From: Pseudomonas knackmussii B13 | Lineage (GTDB): Bacteria; Pseudomonadota; Gammaproteobacteria; Pseudomonadales; Pseudomonadaceae | Direction of reading: 5' to 3' | DNA: 64,000 nt | Assembly (NCBI RefSeq): GCF_000689415.1 | Contig: NZ_HG322950.1 | Coordinates: 5,463,501 to 5,527,500 of the forward strand | Shown here: positions 55,410 through 64,000 of the stretch, piece by piece | Numbering within the stretch: the stretch's first letter is position 1 | Layout: each line of letters opens with the position of its first letter | Made by a program: the position numbers and the translations under genes | Notes under the pieces: model-generated | The model's input: the letters and a program-made list of their open reading frames with translations, nothing else | Databases searched by the model: none | Told to the model about the DNA's origin: nothing

Positions 55410-56279
55410 TCAGGGCTTTGACTTTTCCAGGTAGCGGAAGAATTCGCTGTGCGGATCGAGCACCAGCACATCCTTCTGATCGCCGAAGCTGTCACGATAC
55501 GCTTTCAGGCTACGGGTGAAGGCGTAGAACTCCGGATCCTGGCTATACGCCTTGGAGTAGATGGACGCCGCCTTCGCATCGCCATCACCGCGAGTTTCTT
55601 CAGCCTGGCGATAGGCCTCGGCCAACAGCACACGACGCTGGCGGTCGGCATCGGCACGAATACCTTCGGCCAGTTCGCGACCTTTGGCACGGTGCTCGCG
55701 AGCCTCGCGCTCACGCTCGGTGCTCATCCGCTCGAAGACGCTGCGGTTGACTTCCTTGGGCAGGTCGATGGCCTTGACGCGCACATCGATGACCTCGATT
55801 CCCAGCTCCTTCTGCGCCATGCGGTTCAGCGAAGCAGTGATGTCACCCATGAGAGCGTCACGCTCGCCGGACACAACCTCGTGCAGCGTGCGCTTGCCGA
55901 ACTGGTCACGCAGACCAGCCTCCAGACGCCGCGACAGTCGCTCATCGGCGATCTGCTTGAGGCCAGACGTGGCGGTATAGAAGCGCTCTGCATCAGCCAC
56001 ACGCCATTTGGCGTATGCATCTACCATCACCGCCTTCTTCTCGAGGGTGAGGAAGCGCTGGGTCGGCGAATCCAGGGTCAGCAAGCGGCCATCGAACTTG
56101 CGCACCTGGTTAACGTAGGGAACCTTGAAGTGCATGCCAGGCTGCACATCCGACTCCACCACGCGACCGAAGCGCAGCAGCACCGCACGCTCAGTCTGCT
56201 GTACCACGTAGACACTGCTCCACAGCGCAACGGCAACGACGACGCCAGCGATCAGGGCGATCAGCGACTTGTTACTCAT
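55410..56279 (-). CDS. hflC: Modulator of FtsH protease HflC
   Basis: A 289-aa SPFH/prohibitin-family protein with one N-terminal membrane anchor (LIALIAGVVVAVALWSSVYVV) and a periplasmic band-7 domain (FGRVVESDVQPGMHFKVPYVNQVRKFDGRLLTLDS). A helical region follows with DVRVKAIDLPKEVNRSVFERMSTEREREA. With HflK it forms the cage around FtsH. The start shares a base with the hflK stop region, so translation is coupled. C-terminal sequence is DVLVLDPHSEFFRYLEK. Confidence 0.96.
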   Translation of the reverse strand: MSNKSLIALIAGVVVAVALWSSVYVVQQTERAVLLRFGRVVESDVQPGMHFKVPYVNQVRKFDGRLLTLDSPTQRFLTLEKKAVMVDAYAKWRVADAERFYTATSGLKQIADERLSRRLEAGLRDQFGKRTLHEVVSGERDALMGDITASLNRMAQKELGIEVIDVRVKAIDLPKEVNRSVFERMSTEREREAREHRAKGRELAEGIRADADRQRRVLLAEAYRQAEETRGDGDAKAASIYSKAYSQDPEFYAFTRSLKAYRDSFGDQKDVLVLDPHSEFFRYLEKSKP

Positions 56280-57448
56280 TAGCGGCTCTCCCTGGTGCGC
56301 TGGTCGCGTTGCTGCAGGTCATTGGCGACCCGCGAACCGAGATCCGGCGTGCTGCTCGTACTGCTCGGTGCACTGGTGCTCGGCGCTGCCGAGGTGCGGC
56401 CGTCCATCATCTTGTCCAGCGGCAGGTAGATGAGGTTGTTCTGCCCCTGCTGGCCGGTCACCAGCACCTTGCTGGTCTGCGACAGCACATCCTGCATGGT
56501 GTCCAGGTACAGGCGCTGGCGCGTTACGTCCGGCGCCTTGTGGTATTCCGCGGTCAACTTGTTGAAGCGATCCGCCTCACCCTGAGCGCGCGAAACCACT
56601 TCATCGCGATAGCCGTTGGCTTCTTCAATGATGCGCTGAGCCTGACCACGAGCTTCCGGCACCACGCCGTTGGCATAGGCCTCGGCCTGGTTCTTCTCGC
56701 GCTGCTCGTCTTCGCGAGCACGAATGACGTCGTCGAAGGCTTCTTGCACTTCGCGCGGCGCAGCGGCGCTCTGGATGTTCACCTGAGTGACAGTGACCCC
56801 GGTCTTGTAGTTGTCCAGGAAACGCTGCAGGCGATCACGCACATCAGTCGCCATCTGCTCGCGACCTTCGGTGAGGATCTGATCCATGGTGGTGGAACCG
56901 GCAACATGCCGCAGGGCGCTTTCAGTAGCCTGCTGCAGGCTGACTTCAGGCTGATCGACGTTCAGCACGAAGTCCTTCAGGTTGCTGATCTTGTACTGCA
57001 CGGTGAGCGGTACTTCGACGATGTTCTCGTCCTCGGTGAGCATCTGCCCTTGCTTGCTATAAGCGCGCTCGCGGGTGACGTTCTCCTGGAACTTCTTGTC
57101 GATCGGAGGGAAATAGAAGTTCAAGCCGGGGCCGACCGTTTCATGGTACTTGCCCAGCCGCAGGATTACCGCCTGCTCCTGTTCATCCACGACATAGACG
57201 GCGTTGTACAGCCAAAGGACGGCAAGCACGGCGAGGCCAATGCCGAAAAGGCCGAAACCGCCCCCCGCACCATTGCCAAGCGGGCTGCTGCCACGCTTCT
57301 TGCCGCCAAATATACGGTTCAGGCTTTCCTGCAATTTGCGGAAGGCCTCATCAAGATCCGGAGGACCCTGGCGTCCGCCACCACGGCGACCACCCCAGGG
57401 GTCCTGATCATTCTTGTTCGAGTTGTCACCCGGCTCGTTCCAAGCCAT
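56279..57448 (-). CDS. hflK: Modulator of FtsH protease HflK
   Basis: A 389-aa SPFH protein. The N-terminal cytoplasmic segment is rich in Gly/Asn/Arg (NEPGDNSNKNDQDPWGGRRGGG). One transmembrane helix (GFGLFGIGLAVLAVLWLYNAVYVV) precedes the band-7 domain (GKYHETVGPGLNFYFPPIDKKF). The Ala/Glu-rich helix includes FDDVIRAREDEQREKNQAEAYANGVVPEARGQAQRIIEEANGYRDEVV, and the tail is Ser/Thr-rich. ATG 57448 is preferred to the one 12 nt upstream because GGAGAG spacing fits. It forms heterodimers with HflC. Confidence 0.96.
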   Translation of the reverse strand: MAWNEPGDNSNKNDQDPWGGRRGGGRQGPPDLDEAFRKLQESLNRIFGGKKRGSSPLGNGAGGGFGLFGIGLAVLAVLWLYNAVYVVDEQEQAVILRLGKYHETVGPGLNFYFPPIDKKFQENVTRERAYSKQGQMLTEDENIVEVPLTVQYKISNLKDFVLNVDQPEVSLQQATESALRHVAGSTTMDQILTEGREQMATDVRDRLQRFLDNYKTGVTVTQVNIQSAAAPREVQEAFDDVIRAREDEQREKNQAEAYANGVVPEARGQAQRIIEEANGYRDEVVSRAQGEADRFNKLTAEYHKAPDVTRQRLYLDTMQDVLSQTSKVLVTGQQGQNNLIYLPLDKMMDGRTSAAPSTSAPSSTSSTPDLGSRVANDLQQRDQRTRESR

Positions 57449-57542
57449 AGCGCTCTCCATCTGATAACGCGAAACGCGCCTACGGCGCGCCCACCAATGC
57501 TACAGAATGCCTTCTACGCTGCCAAAAGCACCGTTTCAGGCT

Positions 57543-58844
57543 TTATTGCAAAGTGTGTTGCGCAATGAACTCCGCCGGCTGCCATCCTTCGCGGCTTACC
57601 AGGCGGTTCAACTCGACACGCGGCAGGCGAACCTGCAAAACGGCGCGTCCTTGCTCGTCATGCTCCTCGGACTGCACGGCCCCCAGCTGGAAGAGCTGGG
57701 CACGCAGGCGACCGAGACGCTGCGGAAGACAGAGCGTACCGACGAACATATCGTCGCCAAGCAGCTCGGCCACCGCCTTTTCCAGCAGCTCCAGGCCTCG
57801 ACCCTCGCGAGCCGAAAGCCAGACCCTAACCGGCTTGCCGTCCTCGTCGCGCTGTATCTGCGCTTCGAAGTCCGGCATCAGGTCGATCTTGTTGTACACC
57901 TCGAGCATCGGCAACTCGTTGGCGCCGATTTCCGCCAGCACCGCATGCACCTGCTCGACCTGCGCAGTCCGCTCCGGCTCAGCCGCGTCAATCACGTGAA
58001 GAAGCAGATCGGCGTTGCTCGACTCTTCCAGCGTAGCGCGGAAGGCCTCGACCAGTTTGTGCGGCAGATGGCGGATGAAACCTACGGTATCAGCAAGCAC
58101 CACGGGCCCCACGTCGTCGAGCTCAAGCCGCCGTAAGGTCGGGTCGAGGGTAGCGAACAGCTGGTTGGCCGCGTAGACCTCGGAAGTGGTCAGCGCATTG
58201 AACAGCGTGGACTTGCCGGCGTTGGTGTAACCAACCAGAGAGACCGACGGAATCTCAGCCCGACGACGCCCACGACGAGCCTGCTCACGCTGGCTGCGTA
58301 CCTTTTCCAGGCGCTGCTTGATCTGGCGGATGCGTCCGCGCAGCAGGCGCCGGTCGGTCTCGAGCTGGGTTTCGCCGGGGCCACGCAGACCGATACCACC
58401 TTTCTGGCGCTCAAGGTGGGTCCAGCCGCGCACCAGGCGCGTGCTCATATGCTCGAGCTGAGCCAGTTCGACCTGCAGTTTGCCTTCGTGGGTACGCGCG
58501 CGCTGGGCAAAAATATCCAGAATCAGCCCGGTGCGATCGAGTACCCGACACTCGAGCGCCCGCTCCAGGTTACGTTCCTGGCTGGGCGTCAGGGTGTGAT
58601 TGAAGATAACCAGTTCGACTTTCTGCGCGTGCACAAGATCGCGCAGCTCATCGACCTTGCCACTGCCAATCAGGTACTTGGCCGAAGGCTGGTGGCGCGA
58701 AATGCTGACGAATGCAACGGACTCCGCGCCCGCCGAACGGGCCAGCTCCTGGAACTCCTGCGGGTCTTCGCGCGCCTCGGGGTCCTGACCTTCCAGATGG
58801 ACCAGAATGGCCCGTTCCCCACCACCCGGGCGCTCAAAGAACAA
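57543..58844 (-). CDS. hflX: Ribosome-associated GTPase HflX
   Basis: A 433-aa GTPase that splits stalled 70S ribosomes, for example after heat or antibiotic stress. The N-terminal HflX domain has LIGSGKVDELRDLVHAQKVELVIFNHTLTPSQERNLE and VLDRTGLILDIFAQRARTHEGKLQVELAQLEH. The glycine-rich GxGPGETQLETDRR is present. The G domain has SLVGYTNAGKSTLFNAL (G1), ADTVGFIRHLPH (G3) and YNKIDLMP (G4). It lies 12 nt after hfq, and hfq-hflX-hflK-hflC is the conserved order. Confidence 0.97.
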   Translation of the reverse strand: MFFERPGGGERAILVHLEGQDPEAREDPQEFQELARSAGAESVAFVSISRHQPSAKYLIGSGKVDELRDLVHAQKVELVIFNHTLTPSQERNLERALECRVLDRTGLILDIFAQRARTHEGKLQVELAQLEHMSTRLVRGWTHLERQKGGIGLRGPGETQLETDRRLLRGRIRQIKQRLEKVRSQREQARRGRRRAEIPSVSLVGYTNAGKSTLFNALTTSEVYAANQLFATLDPTLRRLELDDVGPVVLADTVGFIRHLPHKLVEAFRATLEESSNADLLLHVIDAAEPERTAQVEQVHAVLAEIGANELPMLEVYNKIDLMPDFEAQIQRDEDGKPVRVWLSAREGRGLELLEKAVAELLGDDMFVGTLCLPQRLGRLRAQLFQLGAVQSEEHDEQGRAVLQVRLPRVELNRLVSREGWQPAEFIAQHTLQ

Positions 58845-58856
58845 GACAGACTCCCG

Positions 58857-59105
58857 TCAAACGTTGCCCGGCTCGGCCGGTTGGTCGCCGGTGGGCAGGC
58901 GTACCGGACGACTCGGCACGACGGTGGAAATGGCGTGTTTGTAGACCATCTGGCTGACAGTGTTCTTCAGCAGGATGACGAACTGGTCGAAGGATTCGAT
59001 CTGACCTTGCAGTTTGATACCGTTGACCAGGTAGATGGACACCGGAACACGTTCTTTACGCAGGGTATTGAGATAAGGGTCTTGTAGCGAATGCCCTTTT
59101 GACAT
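58857..59105 (-). CDS. hfq: RNA chaperone Hfq
   Basis: An 82-aa hexameric RNA-binding protein of the Sm fold. Sm1 (SLQDPYLNTLRKERVPVSIYLVNGIKLQGQIESFDQFVILLKN) and Sm2 (VYKHAISTVVPSR) are intact. The short C-terminal tail is typical of Pseudomonas. AAGGAG lies 8 nt before ATG 59105; a GTG three codons upstream overlaps the spacing and is not chosen. Hfq mediates sRNA and Crc-dependent regulation in this genus. It lies 100 nt after miaA. Confidence 0.98.
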   Translation of the reverse strand: MSKGHSLQDPYLNTLRKERVPVSIYLVNGIKLQGQIESFDQFVILLKNTVSQMVYKHAISTVVPSRPVRLPTGDQPAEPGNV

Positions 59106-59205
59106 ATGCCGCACTCCTTTAGGGAATCAATAGATTTAGTAATAGTCGAATGGCTTACTGCCGTCGGTAACCCCAAGGATAGACGGCTGAATTCAGGTCT
59201 CGAAC

Positions 59206-60171
59206 CTATATGGAGACCGCCTCAAGAATTTTCAAGGCACGCGGCAGATTGTCGCCTGCCAGACTGTCCAACCAGTGTAGATGGCTCCAGCTTCGCAGCC
59301 ATGTGAACTGGCGCTTAGCCAATTGCCGGGTGGCTATCACCCCGCGCTCCTCCATCTCAGCGTAGGACAGTTTGCCCTCGAGGTATTCCCATACCTGTCG
59401 GTAACCTACGGCACGTATAGACGGTAGCCCGGCGTGCAAGTCACTTCTTGCGCGAAGTGCTTCGACCTCGGCAACGAAGCCCTGTTCCAGCATCTGACGA
59501 AAACGATGCGCGATTCGCGCGTGCAGAACCTGGCGTTGCAGAGGGGCAATCGCCAGGTGCGCGACAGTATACGGCAATTGCCCTGTACCTGGCGCGCCAG
59601 AGCCCGCATTTTCACTTGCCTGACGCCGACGATGGTCGCTCATCGACATGCCGCTGACGCGATGCACCTCCAGCGCGCGAATCAAGCGCTGCGGGTCATT
59701 GGGATGGATGCGTGCGGCCGACTCCGGATCGACTCGCGCGAGCTCCGCATGCAGTACCGCCCAACCTTCGGCCTGCGCCCACGCCTCGAGCTCGGCGCGC
59801 ACGGCCGCGTCGGCACTTGGCATGTCCGCCAAGCCCTCCAGCAACGCCTTGAAATACAGCATGGTGCCGCCCACTAGAAGTGGAATACGTCCGGCCGCAG
59901 TGACTTCTGCCATTGCCGCCAAGGCATCGGCGCGGAATTCTGCAGCCGAATAGCTCTCCGCGGGATCGCGAATATCGATCAGGCGGTGGGGAAACTCGGC
60001 AAGCACTTCCTTCGACGGCTTGGCCGTGCCTATATCCATGCCGCGATAGACCAGCGCGGAGTCGACGCTAATCAGCTCGCACGGCAGCACCCGCGCCAAC
60101 TCGAGCGCCAGATCGGTCTTGCCGGCGGCGGTCGGACCCATGAGGAAAATGGCGGGAGGCAGCGAAGACAT
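59206..60171 (-). CDS. miaA: tRNA dimethylallyltransferase MiaA
   Basis: A 321-aa enzyme that prenylates A37 of tRNAs reading UNN codons. The P-loop is LMGPTAAGKTDLALELA. Catalytic and substrate motifs are SVDSALVYRGMDIGTAKPS, RLIDIRDPAESYSAAEFR, LVGGTMLYFKALLEG and NDPQRLIRALEVHR. C-terminal GVIATRQLAKRQFTWLRSW is typical. ATG 60171 gives MSSLPPAIFLMGPTAAGK; the longer frame upstream has no conserved sequence. It follows mutL by 93 nt, in the order mutL-miaA-hfq-hflX. Confidence 0.96.
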   Translation of the reverse strand: MSSLPPAIFLMGPTAAGKTDLALELARVLPCELISVDSALVYRGMDIGTAKPSKEVLAEFPHRLIDIRDPAESYSAAEFRADALAAMAEVTAAGRIPLLVGGTMLYFKALLEGLADMPSADAAVRAELEAWAQAEGWAVLHAELARVDPESAARIHPNDPQRLIRALEVHRVSGMSMSDHRRRQASENAGSGAPGTGQLPYTVAHLAIAPLQRQVLHARIAHRFRQMLEQGFVAEVEALRARSDLHAGLPSIRAVGYRQVWEYLEGKLSYAEMEERGVIATRQLAKRQFTWLRSWSHLHWLDSLAGDNLPRALKILEAVSI

Positions 60172-60264
60172 CGGCAACTCGTCGGGATTCGGAAAGGCGC
60201 GCAAACTGCGCGCTGAATCGATTGGCGCGCAGTTTACTGCAGACAGCTTAAGGCTGGCTTTATT

Positions 60265-62178
60265 TCAGCGACCGCGCAGGAAAAGCTTGTCCAGCTCATC
60301 CATGCCCAACTGCGTCCAGGTCGGACGACCGTGGTTGCACTGACCGCTGCGCTCAGTGATTTCCATGTCACGCAGCAGGGCGTTCATCTCCGGCAGCGTC
60401 AGGCGCCGGTTGGCTCGCACCGCGCCATGGCAAGCCATGGTCCCGAGCAGTTCGTTGAGATGGGCCTGGATACGGTCGCTGGTGCCGTATTCCAGCAGGT
60501 CAGACAGCACATCGCGCACCAGCTGCGTGGCTTCGGCCTGTTTGAGCAGCGCTGGAATCTGCCGAATTGCCAGGGTCTCAGGCCCGAGCCGCTGCAGCTC
60601 GAAGCCGAGCCGGGCAAACCAGTCCCCATGCTCTTCGGCGCAATCGGCCTCGCGCTCGCTGACGGCAATGGATTCCGGCACCAGCAGCGGCTGGCCGCGC
60701 AACCCTTCACTGTCCATGGCCAGCTTGAGGCGCTCGTACATGATGCGCTCGTGGGCGGCGTGCATGTCCACAAGCACCAGGCCGTGGGCGTTCTCGGCCA
60801 GGATATAGATACCCTTCAGCTGCGCCAGCGCGTAGCCCAGCGGAGGAACATCCTGGGTACTTTCCGGCAGCGCCTGAGGAGCAGTTGCCTGCGTTTCAGC
60901 GAGCGGGGCGTAGAAGGTGCGATAGGCGCCCTGAGCTTCGGCGACGGGCGGAATCTCCTGGCGAGTTGGCTGATAGCTGTAACCACCACCGCCACCAGAC
61001 GAGCCTGTCGAGCCACCACCGATCCAGTTTCGAGCCGCCGCCGGCGCTTCGAGCACCTTGTCCGACAGGCTCATTTCGCCTTGCGGGCCGAACTCGCCAG
61101 CGGCCTGCCCCGTGGGGCGCTGTACGGTCAGGCTGGTGGCGCCTGGCGGTGCGAGCTGATCGTCCGGGCGCACCTCAGCAAGGGCGCGATGCAGGGTGCC
61201 GTAAAGGAAGTCATGGACCATGCGGCTGTCGCGGAAGCGCACTTCGTGCTTGGTCGGGTGCACGTTGACGTCCACCGTCGCCGGATCGACCTCGAAGAAC
61301 AATACGAAGGTCGGGTGCCGGCCGTTGTACAGCACGTCGCGATACGCCTGGCGCACCGCGTGGGCGACCAGCTTGTCGCGCACCATGCGGCCGTTTACGT
61401 AGAAGTACTGCAGGTCCGGCTGGCTGCGCGAGAAGGTCGGCAGGCCTACCCAGCCCCACAGGTGCAAGCCATTGCGCTCTACCTCAATGGGCAGCGCCTG
61501 CTCGAGGAAGGCCGGGCCGCAGACAGCGCCGACTCGGCGCGCGCGGGCCAGCTCATCCTTCGCTTCATGCAAGTTGAAGATCGTCTTGCCGTTGTGGCGC
61601 AGATGGAAGGCCACATCGAAGCGCGCCAACGCCAGGCGCTTGATGACTTCCTGCAGGTGATCGAATTCGGTCTTCTCGGCGCGCAGGAACTTGCGGCGCG
61701 CCGGCGTGTTGAAGAACAGGTCGCGGACTTCGACGCTGGTGCCCACCGGATGCGCCGCCGGCTGCACGCGCGGCAACATGTCACGGCCTTCGGTCTCCAC
61801 CTGCCAGGCCTGTTCGGCTTCGGCGGTGCGCGAAGTCATCGTCAGGCGCGCCACGGAGCTGATCGAGGCCAGCGCTTCGCCACGGAAGCCCAGGCTCATC
61901 ACCGCTTCCAGGTCTTCCAGCTCGCGGATCTTGCTGGTGGCGTGACGCGCCAGGGCCAGAGGCAGGTCGTCAGAGGGAATTCCGCCGCCATCGTCGCGCA
62001 CCCGCAGCAGCTTGATGCCGCCTTGCTCGACCTCGACATCGATGCGCCGGGCGCCGGCGTCCAGGCTGTTTTCCAGCAGCTCCTTGATGACCGATGCGGG
62101 GCGCTCGACCACCTCACCGGCAGCGATCTGGTTGGCCAGCCGCGGACTGAGCAGCTGGATACGGCGCAGCTCGGTCAT
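60265..62178 (-). CDS. mutL: DNA mismatch repair protein MutL
   Basis: A 637-aa GHKL ATPase linking MutS to downstream repair. N-terminal motifs are IAAGEVVERPASVIKELLENSLDAGARRIDVEVEQGG, RDDGGGI and TSKIRELEDLEAVMSLGFRGEALASISSVARL. The variable linker (about 340-450) is Gly/Ser/Pro-rich (GGGSTGSSGGGGGYSYQPTRQ). The C-terminal domain has VDMHAAHERIMYE, fitting the MutL endonuclease pattern D-x-H-A-x2-E-x4-E. This agrees with organisms such as Pseudomonas that lack MutH. ATG overlaps the amiB stop. Confidence 0.96.
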   Translation of the reverse strand: MTELRRIQLLSPRLANQIAAGEVVERPASVIKELLENSLDAGARRIDVEVEQGGIKLLRVRDDGGGIPSDDLPLALARHATSKIRELEDLEAVMSLGFRGEALASISSVARLTMTSRTAEAEQAWQVETEGRDMLPRVQPAAHPVGTSVEVRDLFFNTPARRKFLRAEKTEFDHLQEVIKRLALARFDVAFHLRHNGKTIFNLHEAKDELARARRVGAVCGPAFLEQALPIEVERNGLHLWGWVGLPTFSRSQPDLQYFYVNGRMVRDKLVAHAVRQAYRDVLYNGRHPTFVLFFEVDPATVDVNVHPTKHEVRFRDSRMVHDFLYGTLHRALAEVRPDDQLAPPGATSLTVQRPTGQAAGEFGPQGEMSLSDKVLEAPAAARNWIGGGSTGSSGGGGGYSYQPTRQEIPPVAEAQGAYRTFYAPLAETQATAPQALPESTQDVPPLGYALAQLKGIYILAENAHGLVLVDMHAAHERIMYERLKLAMDSEGLRGQPLLVPESIAVSEREADCAEEHGDWFARLGFELQRLGPETLAIRQIPALLKQAEATQLVRDVLSDLLEYGTSDRIQAHLNELLGTMACHGAVRANRRLTLPEMNALLRDMEITERSGQCNHGRPTWTQLGMDELDKLFLRGR

Positions 62179-63623
62179 TGCTGAGCCGCCAGGGCCGTTG
62201 CCGGAATATTCAGCACCTGGCCGACGCGCACGCTGTCGGTCTTCAGGCCGTTGGTGCTACGCAGGGTGGCCATGCTCACGTCATAGCGAGCAGCGATCAT
62301 CGACAGGCTTTCGCCAGAACGCACCACGTGCTGGCGCGGCCCCGTACTGACGGCGCCCGCATCACGCAGCGATGCGATGTAAGTGCCCGGCGGCGGGGTC
62401 TGCACGAAGTATTGGCGGACACCGGCGGCGATGGAGCGCGCCAGGGCCTGCTGGTGTGCGGAGCTGTTGAGCTTCTGCGACTCGCCCGGGTTGGAGATGA
62501 AGCCGGTTTCGACCAGGATCGACGGGATATCCGGCGACTTCAGCACCATGAATCCGGCCTGCTCCACGCGATTCTTGTGCAGCGAGGTGACCCGACCGAC
62601 GCTGGTCAGGACCTTATGCCCGACGTCCAGGCTGGAGGACATGGTCGCGGTCATCGACAGATCGAGCAGCACGCCGGCGAGCATGTGGTCCTTGTCGTCC
62701 AGGCTGACGCTTCCGTCACCACCGATCAGGTCGGAACGGTTTTCGCTGTCGGCCAGCCAACGCGCGGTTTCCGAGGTGGCGCCACGATCCGAGAGAGCAA
62801 ATACCGAAGCACCGAAGGCACTGCTGCTGGGCGCGGCGTCGGCGTGAATGGAGACGAACAGGTCAGCGCCTTTCTTGCGCGCAATCGCAGTACGTCCACG
62901 CAGCGGGATGAAGTAGTCGCCGGTCCGCGTCAGTTCGGCGCGGAAGCCCTTCATCTGGTTGATCTGGCGCTGCAGCTCACGGGCGATGGAGAGGGTGATG
63001 TTCTTCTCGTGCAAGCCGCTCGGGCCGGAGGCGCCCGGGTCTTCGCCACCGTGTCCGGCGTCGATCGCAACGACGATGTCGCGCTTGCCACCGGACGGCA
63101 CCGGCGCCTTGGCCACCGGCTGGGTCGGGGTCACGGGCGCAGCGGGCTGATCCGGGGTTGGCGTGGCCGGCACATCCGGCGTGATGTCCGCGCCCTGGTC
63201 GTAGAGGTCGACGACCAGGCGATTGCCGTACTGCTGGTTCGGCGGCAGCACGAAGCTTTTCGGCGTTACCTGAGCGGACAGGTCCAGCACCAGGCGCAGG
63301 TCGCTCGGCGAGCGTTGCGCGGTGCGCACCGAAGTAATCGGGGTGTTCTTCAGCTTGAGCGGATTGAGCGCACCGTTCAGGTGGGCGCCTGTGAGGTCGA
63401 TGACGATGCGATTCGGCGCGCTGAGAGTGAACAGGCTGTGCTGTACCGGGCCCGACAGATCGAACACCAGGCGGGTGTTATCCGGGGCGCGCCACAAGCG
63501 CACGCTCTTGACCTGTGTGATTTGCGCGGCGGCAAGAACCTCGCCAGCACTAAACGCCAGCAGGACGAAAAGCCCGGCCAACAGCGCCCGCAGGCGCAAC
63601 CCCCAACCCATGTTTTTTCTCAT
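62175..63623 (-). CDS. amiB: N-acetylmuramoyl-L-alanine amidase AmiB/AmiC-type
   Basis: A 482-aa periplasmic zinc amidase that cleaves septal peptidoglycan for daughter-cell separation. A signal peptide (LRALLAGLFVLLAFSAGEVLAA) is followed by an AMIN domain (about 35-145), a Pro/Thr linker (PATPTPDQPAAPVTPTQP) and the amidase_3 domain. Zn ligands are in DIVVAIDAGHGGEDPGASGPSG and VSIHADAAPSS, and the catalytic Glu is in PSILVETGFISN. A C-terminal LysM domain is VVRSGESLSMIAARYDVSMATLRSTNGL. The start at 63623 overlaps the tsaE stop (ATGA); ATG 63611 is an alternative. AmiB is activated by EnvC/NlpD-type factors in relatives. Confidence 0.95.
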   Translation of the reverse strand: MRKNMGWGLRLRALLAGLFVLLAFSAGEVLAAAQITQVKSVRLWRAPDNTRLVFDLSGPVQHSLFTLSAPNRIVIDLTGAHLNGALNPLKLKNTPITSVRTAQRSPSDLRLVLDLSAQVTPKSFVLPPNQQYGNRLVVDLYDQGADITPDVPATPTPDQPAAPVTPTQPVAKAPVPSGGKRDIVVAIDAGHGGEDPGASGPSGLHEKNITLSIARELQRQINQMKGFRAELTRTGDYFIPLRGRTAIARKKGADLFVSIHADAAPSSSAFGASVFALSDRGATSETARWLADSENRSDLIGGDGSVSLDDKDHMLAGVLLDLSMTATMSSSLDVGHKVLTSVGRVTSLHKNRVEQAGFMVLKSPDIPSILVETGFISNPGESQKLNSSAHQQALARSIAAGVRQYFVQTPPPGTYIASLRDAGAVSTGPRQHVVRSGESLSMIAARYDVSMATLRSTNGLKTDSVRVGQVLNIPATALAAQQ

Positions 63624-64000
63624 GCTCCGTTAGCCAGGACAGCGCACCATGCTTCGCCCCGCACCCCGTGCGGTTCGAGGCGCAGCACGCGGCCGCCCGC
63701 TTGCGGTGTAATGGTAATGTCCAGGTCTGCCTTTGGCAAAACGCCCGTACCGCGCTCGGCCCACTCGATCAGGCAAAGCGCGCCGCCCTCGAAGTAGTCG
63801 CGAATGCCGAGATATTCCAGTTCCTCGGGATCGGCCAGGCGGTAAAGATCGAAATGGTATGCGCGCTTCTCACCTATTTCATAGGGCTCGACCAGCGTAA
63901 AGGTAGGGCTTTTCACCGCACCGGAATGGCCAAGGCCGCGCAGGATGCCACGCGACAGCGTGGTCTTGCCCGCCCCCAGGTCACCATGCAGGTATATGAC
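63620..64000 (-). CDS. tsaE: tRNA threonylcarbamoyladenosine biosynthesis ATPase TsaE, 5' end outside window
   Basis: About 126 visible codons; the start lies beyond the right edge. Translation from the edge shows VIYLHGDLGAGKTTLSRGILRGLG with the Walker A motif GDLGAGKT, then KSPTFTLVEPYEI, YHFDLYRLADPEELEYLG and LCLIEWAERG (Walker B region). TsaE is the small ATPase that drives the TsaB-TsaD complex in t6A37 tRNA modification. The GTG at 63916 is internal, not the true start. Its stop overlaps amiB. Confidence 0.95.
   Translation of the reverse strand, partial: VIYLHGDLGAGKTTLSRGILRGLGHSGAVKSPTFTLVEPYEIGEKRAYHFDLYRLADPEELEYLGIRDYFEGGALCLIEWAERGTGVLPKADLDITITPQAGGRVLRLEPHGVRGEAWCAVLANGA

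Overview
The window is GC-rich, densely coded chromosomal DNA from a Pseudomonas species. From memory, gene content and order follow the P. aeruginosa PAO1 stretch around PA4888-PA4948 (desB-desT-ureEFG, a branched-chain amino-acid type ABC operon, nadE, azu, alr, dnaB, rplI-rpsR-rpsF, rlmB, rnr, tRNA-Leu, purA, hisZ, hflC-hflK-hflX-hfq, miaA, mutL, amiB, tsaE). It is probably not P. aeruginosa itself. It carries an amaA/amaB/LysR pipecolate module, a minor-pilin operon and a chemoreceptor beside purA that I do not recall at these positions in PAO1. Several families of short palindromic intergenic repeats are also scattered through it. No prophage, insertion sequence, CRISPR array or rRNA operon was seen.

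Layout. 1-1093: 5' part of a two-partner-secretion outer-membrane transporter. 1220-4200: fatty-acid desaturase, its ferredoxin reductase and the divergent TetR regulator DesT, with two operators between. 4522-6937: urease accessory genes ureE, ureF, ureG and a frameshifted hupE/ureJ nickel permease. 7067-9436: an SDR dehydrogenase and an ornithine cyclodeaminase/mu-crystallin family enzyme. The 675-bp gap between them contains a cluster of DnaA-box-like nonamers. 9556-14614: a five-gene Liv-type ABC transporter read leftward from a sigma-54 type promoter with 22-bp-phased direct repeats upstream; its binding-protein gene is frameshifted. 15008-18991: amaA, amaB and a divergent LysR regulator. 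19086-22161: nadE, a hemolysin-III family protein, azurin with an ANR box, and a LOG-family protein. 22158-26320: a minor type IV pilin operon (pilV, pilW, pilX, a short PilY1 lacking the N-terminal half, and a PilE-like pilin).

26576-34291: an MscS channel followed by a transglutaminase / circularly permuted ATP-grasp / transglutaminase-DUF2126 cluster, a poorly characterised predicted peptide-modification system. 34600-36971: a diheme cytochrome c lipoprotein and a parallel beta-helix lipoprotein. 37198-44219: YgiQ radical SAM protein, a membrane diguanylate cyclase of NicD type, alanine racemase and the replicative helicase DnaB. 44350-50073: ribosomal proteins L9, S18 and S6 with a DUF2232 membrane protein, then RlmB and RNase R. 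50278-50364: tRNA-Leu(CAG) with its own promoter and terminator. 50475-64000: a chemoreceptor, purA, hisZ, a DUF2065 protein, hflC-hflK-hflX-hfq, miaA, mutL, amiB and the start-truncated tsaE.

The right half (37-64 kb) is conserved housekeeping DNA. The left half (1-37 kb) is more mosaic, and both frameshifts and most of the palindromic repeats lie there. The least explained signals are the DnaA-box cluster at 7994-8498, the sigma-54 control region at 14661-14860, the ATP-grasp/transglutaminase cluster and the short-PilY1 pilin operon. Comparisons with PAO1 are from memory and were not computed.
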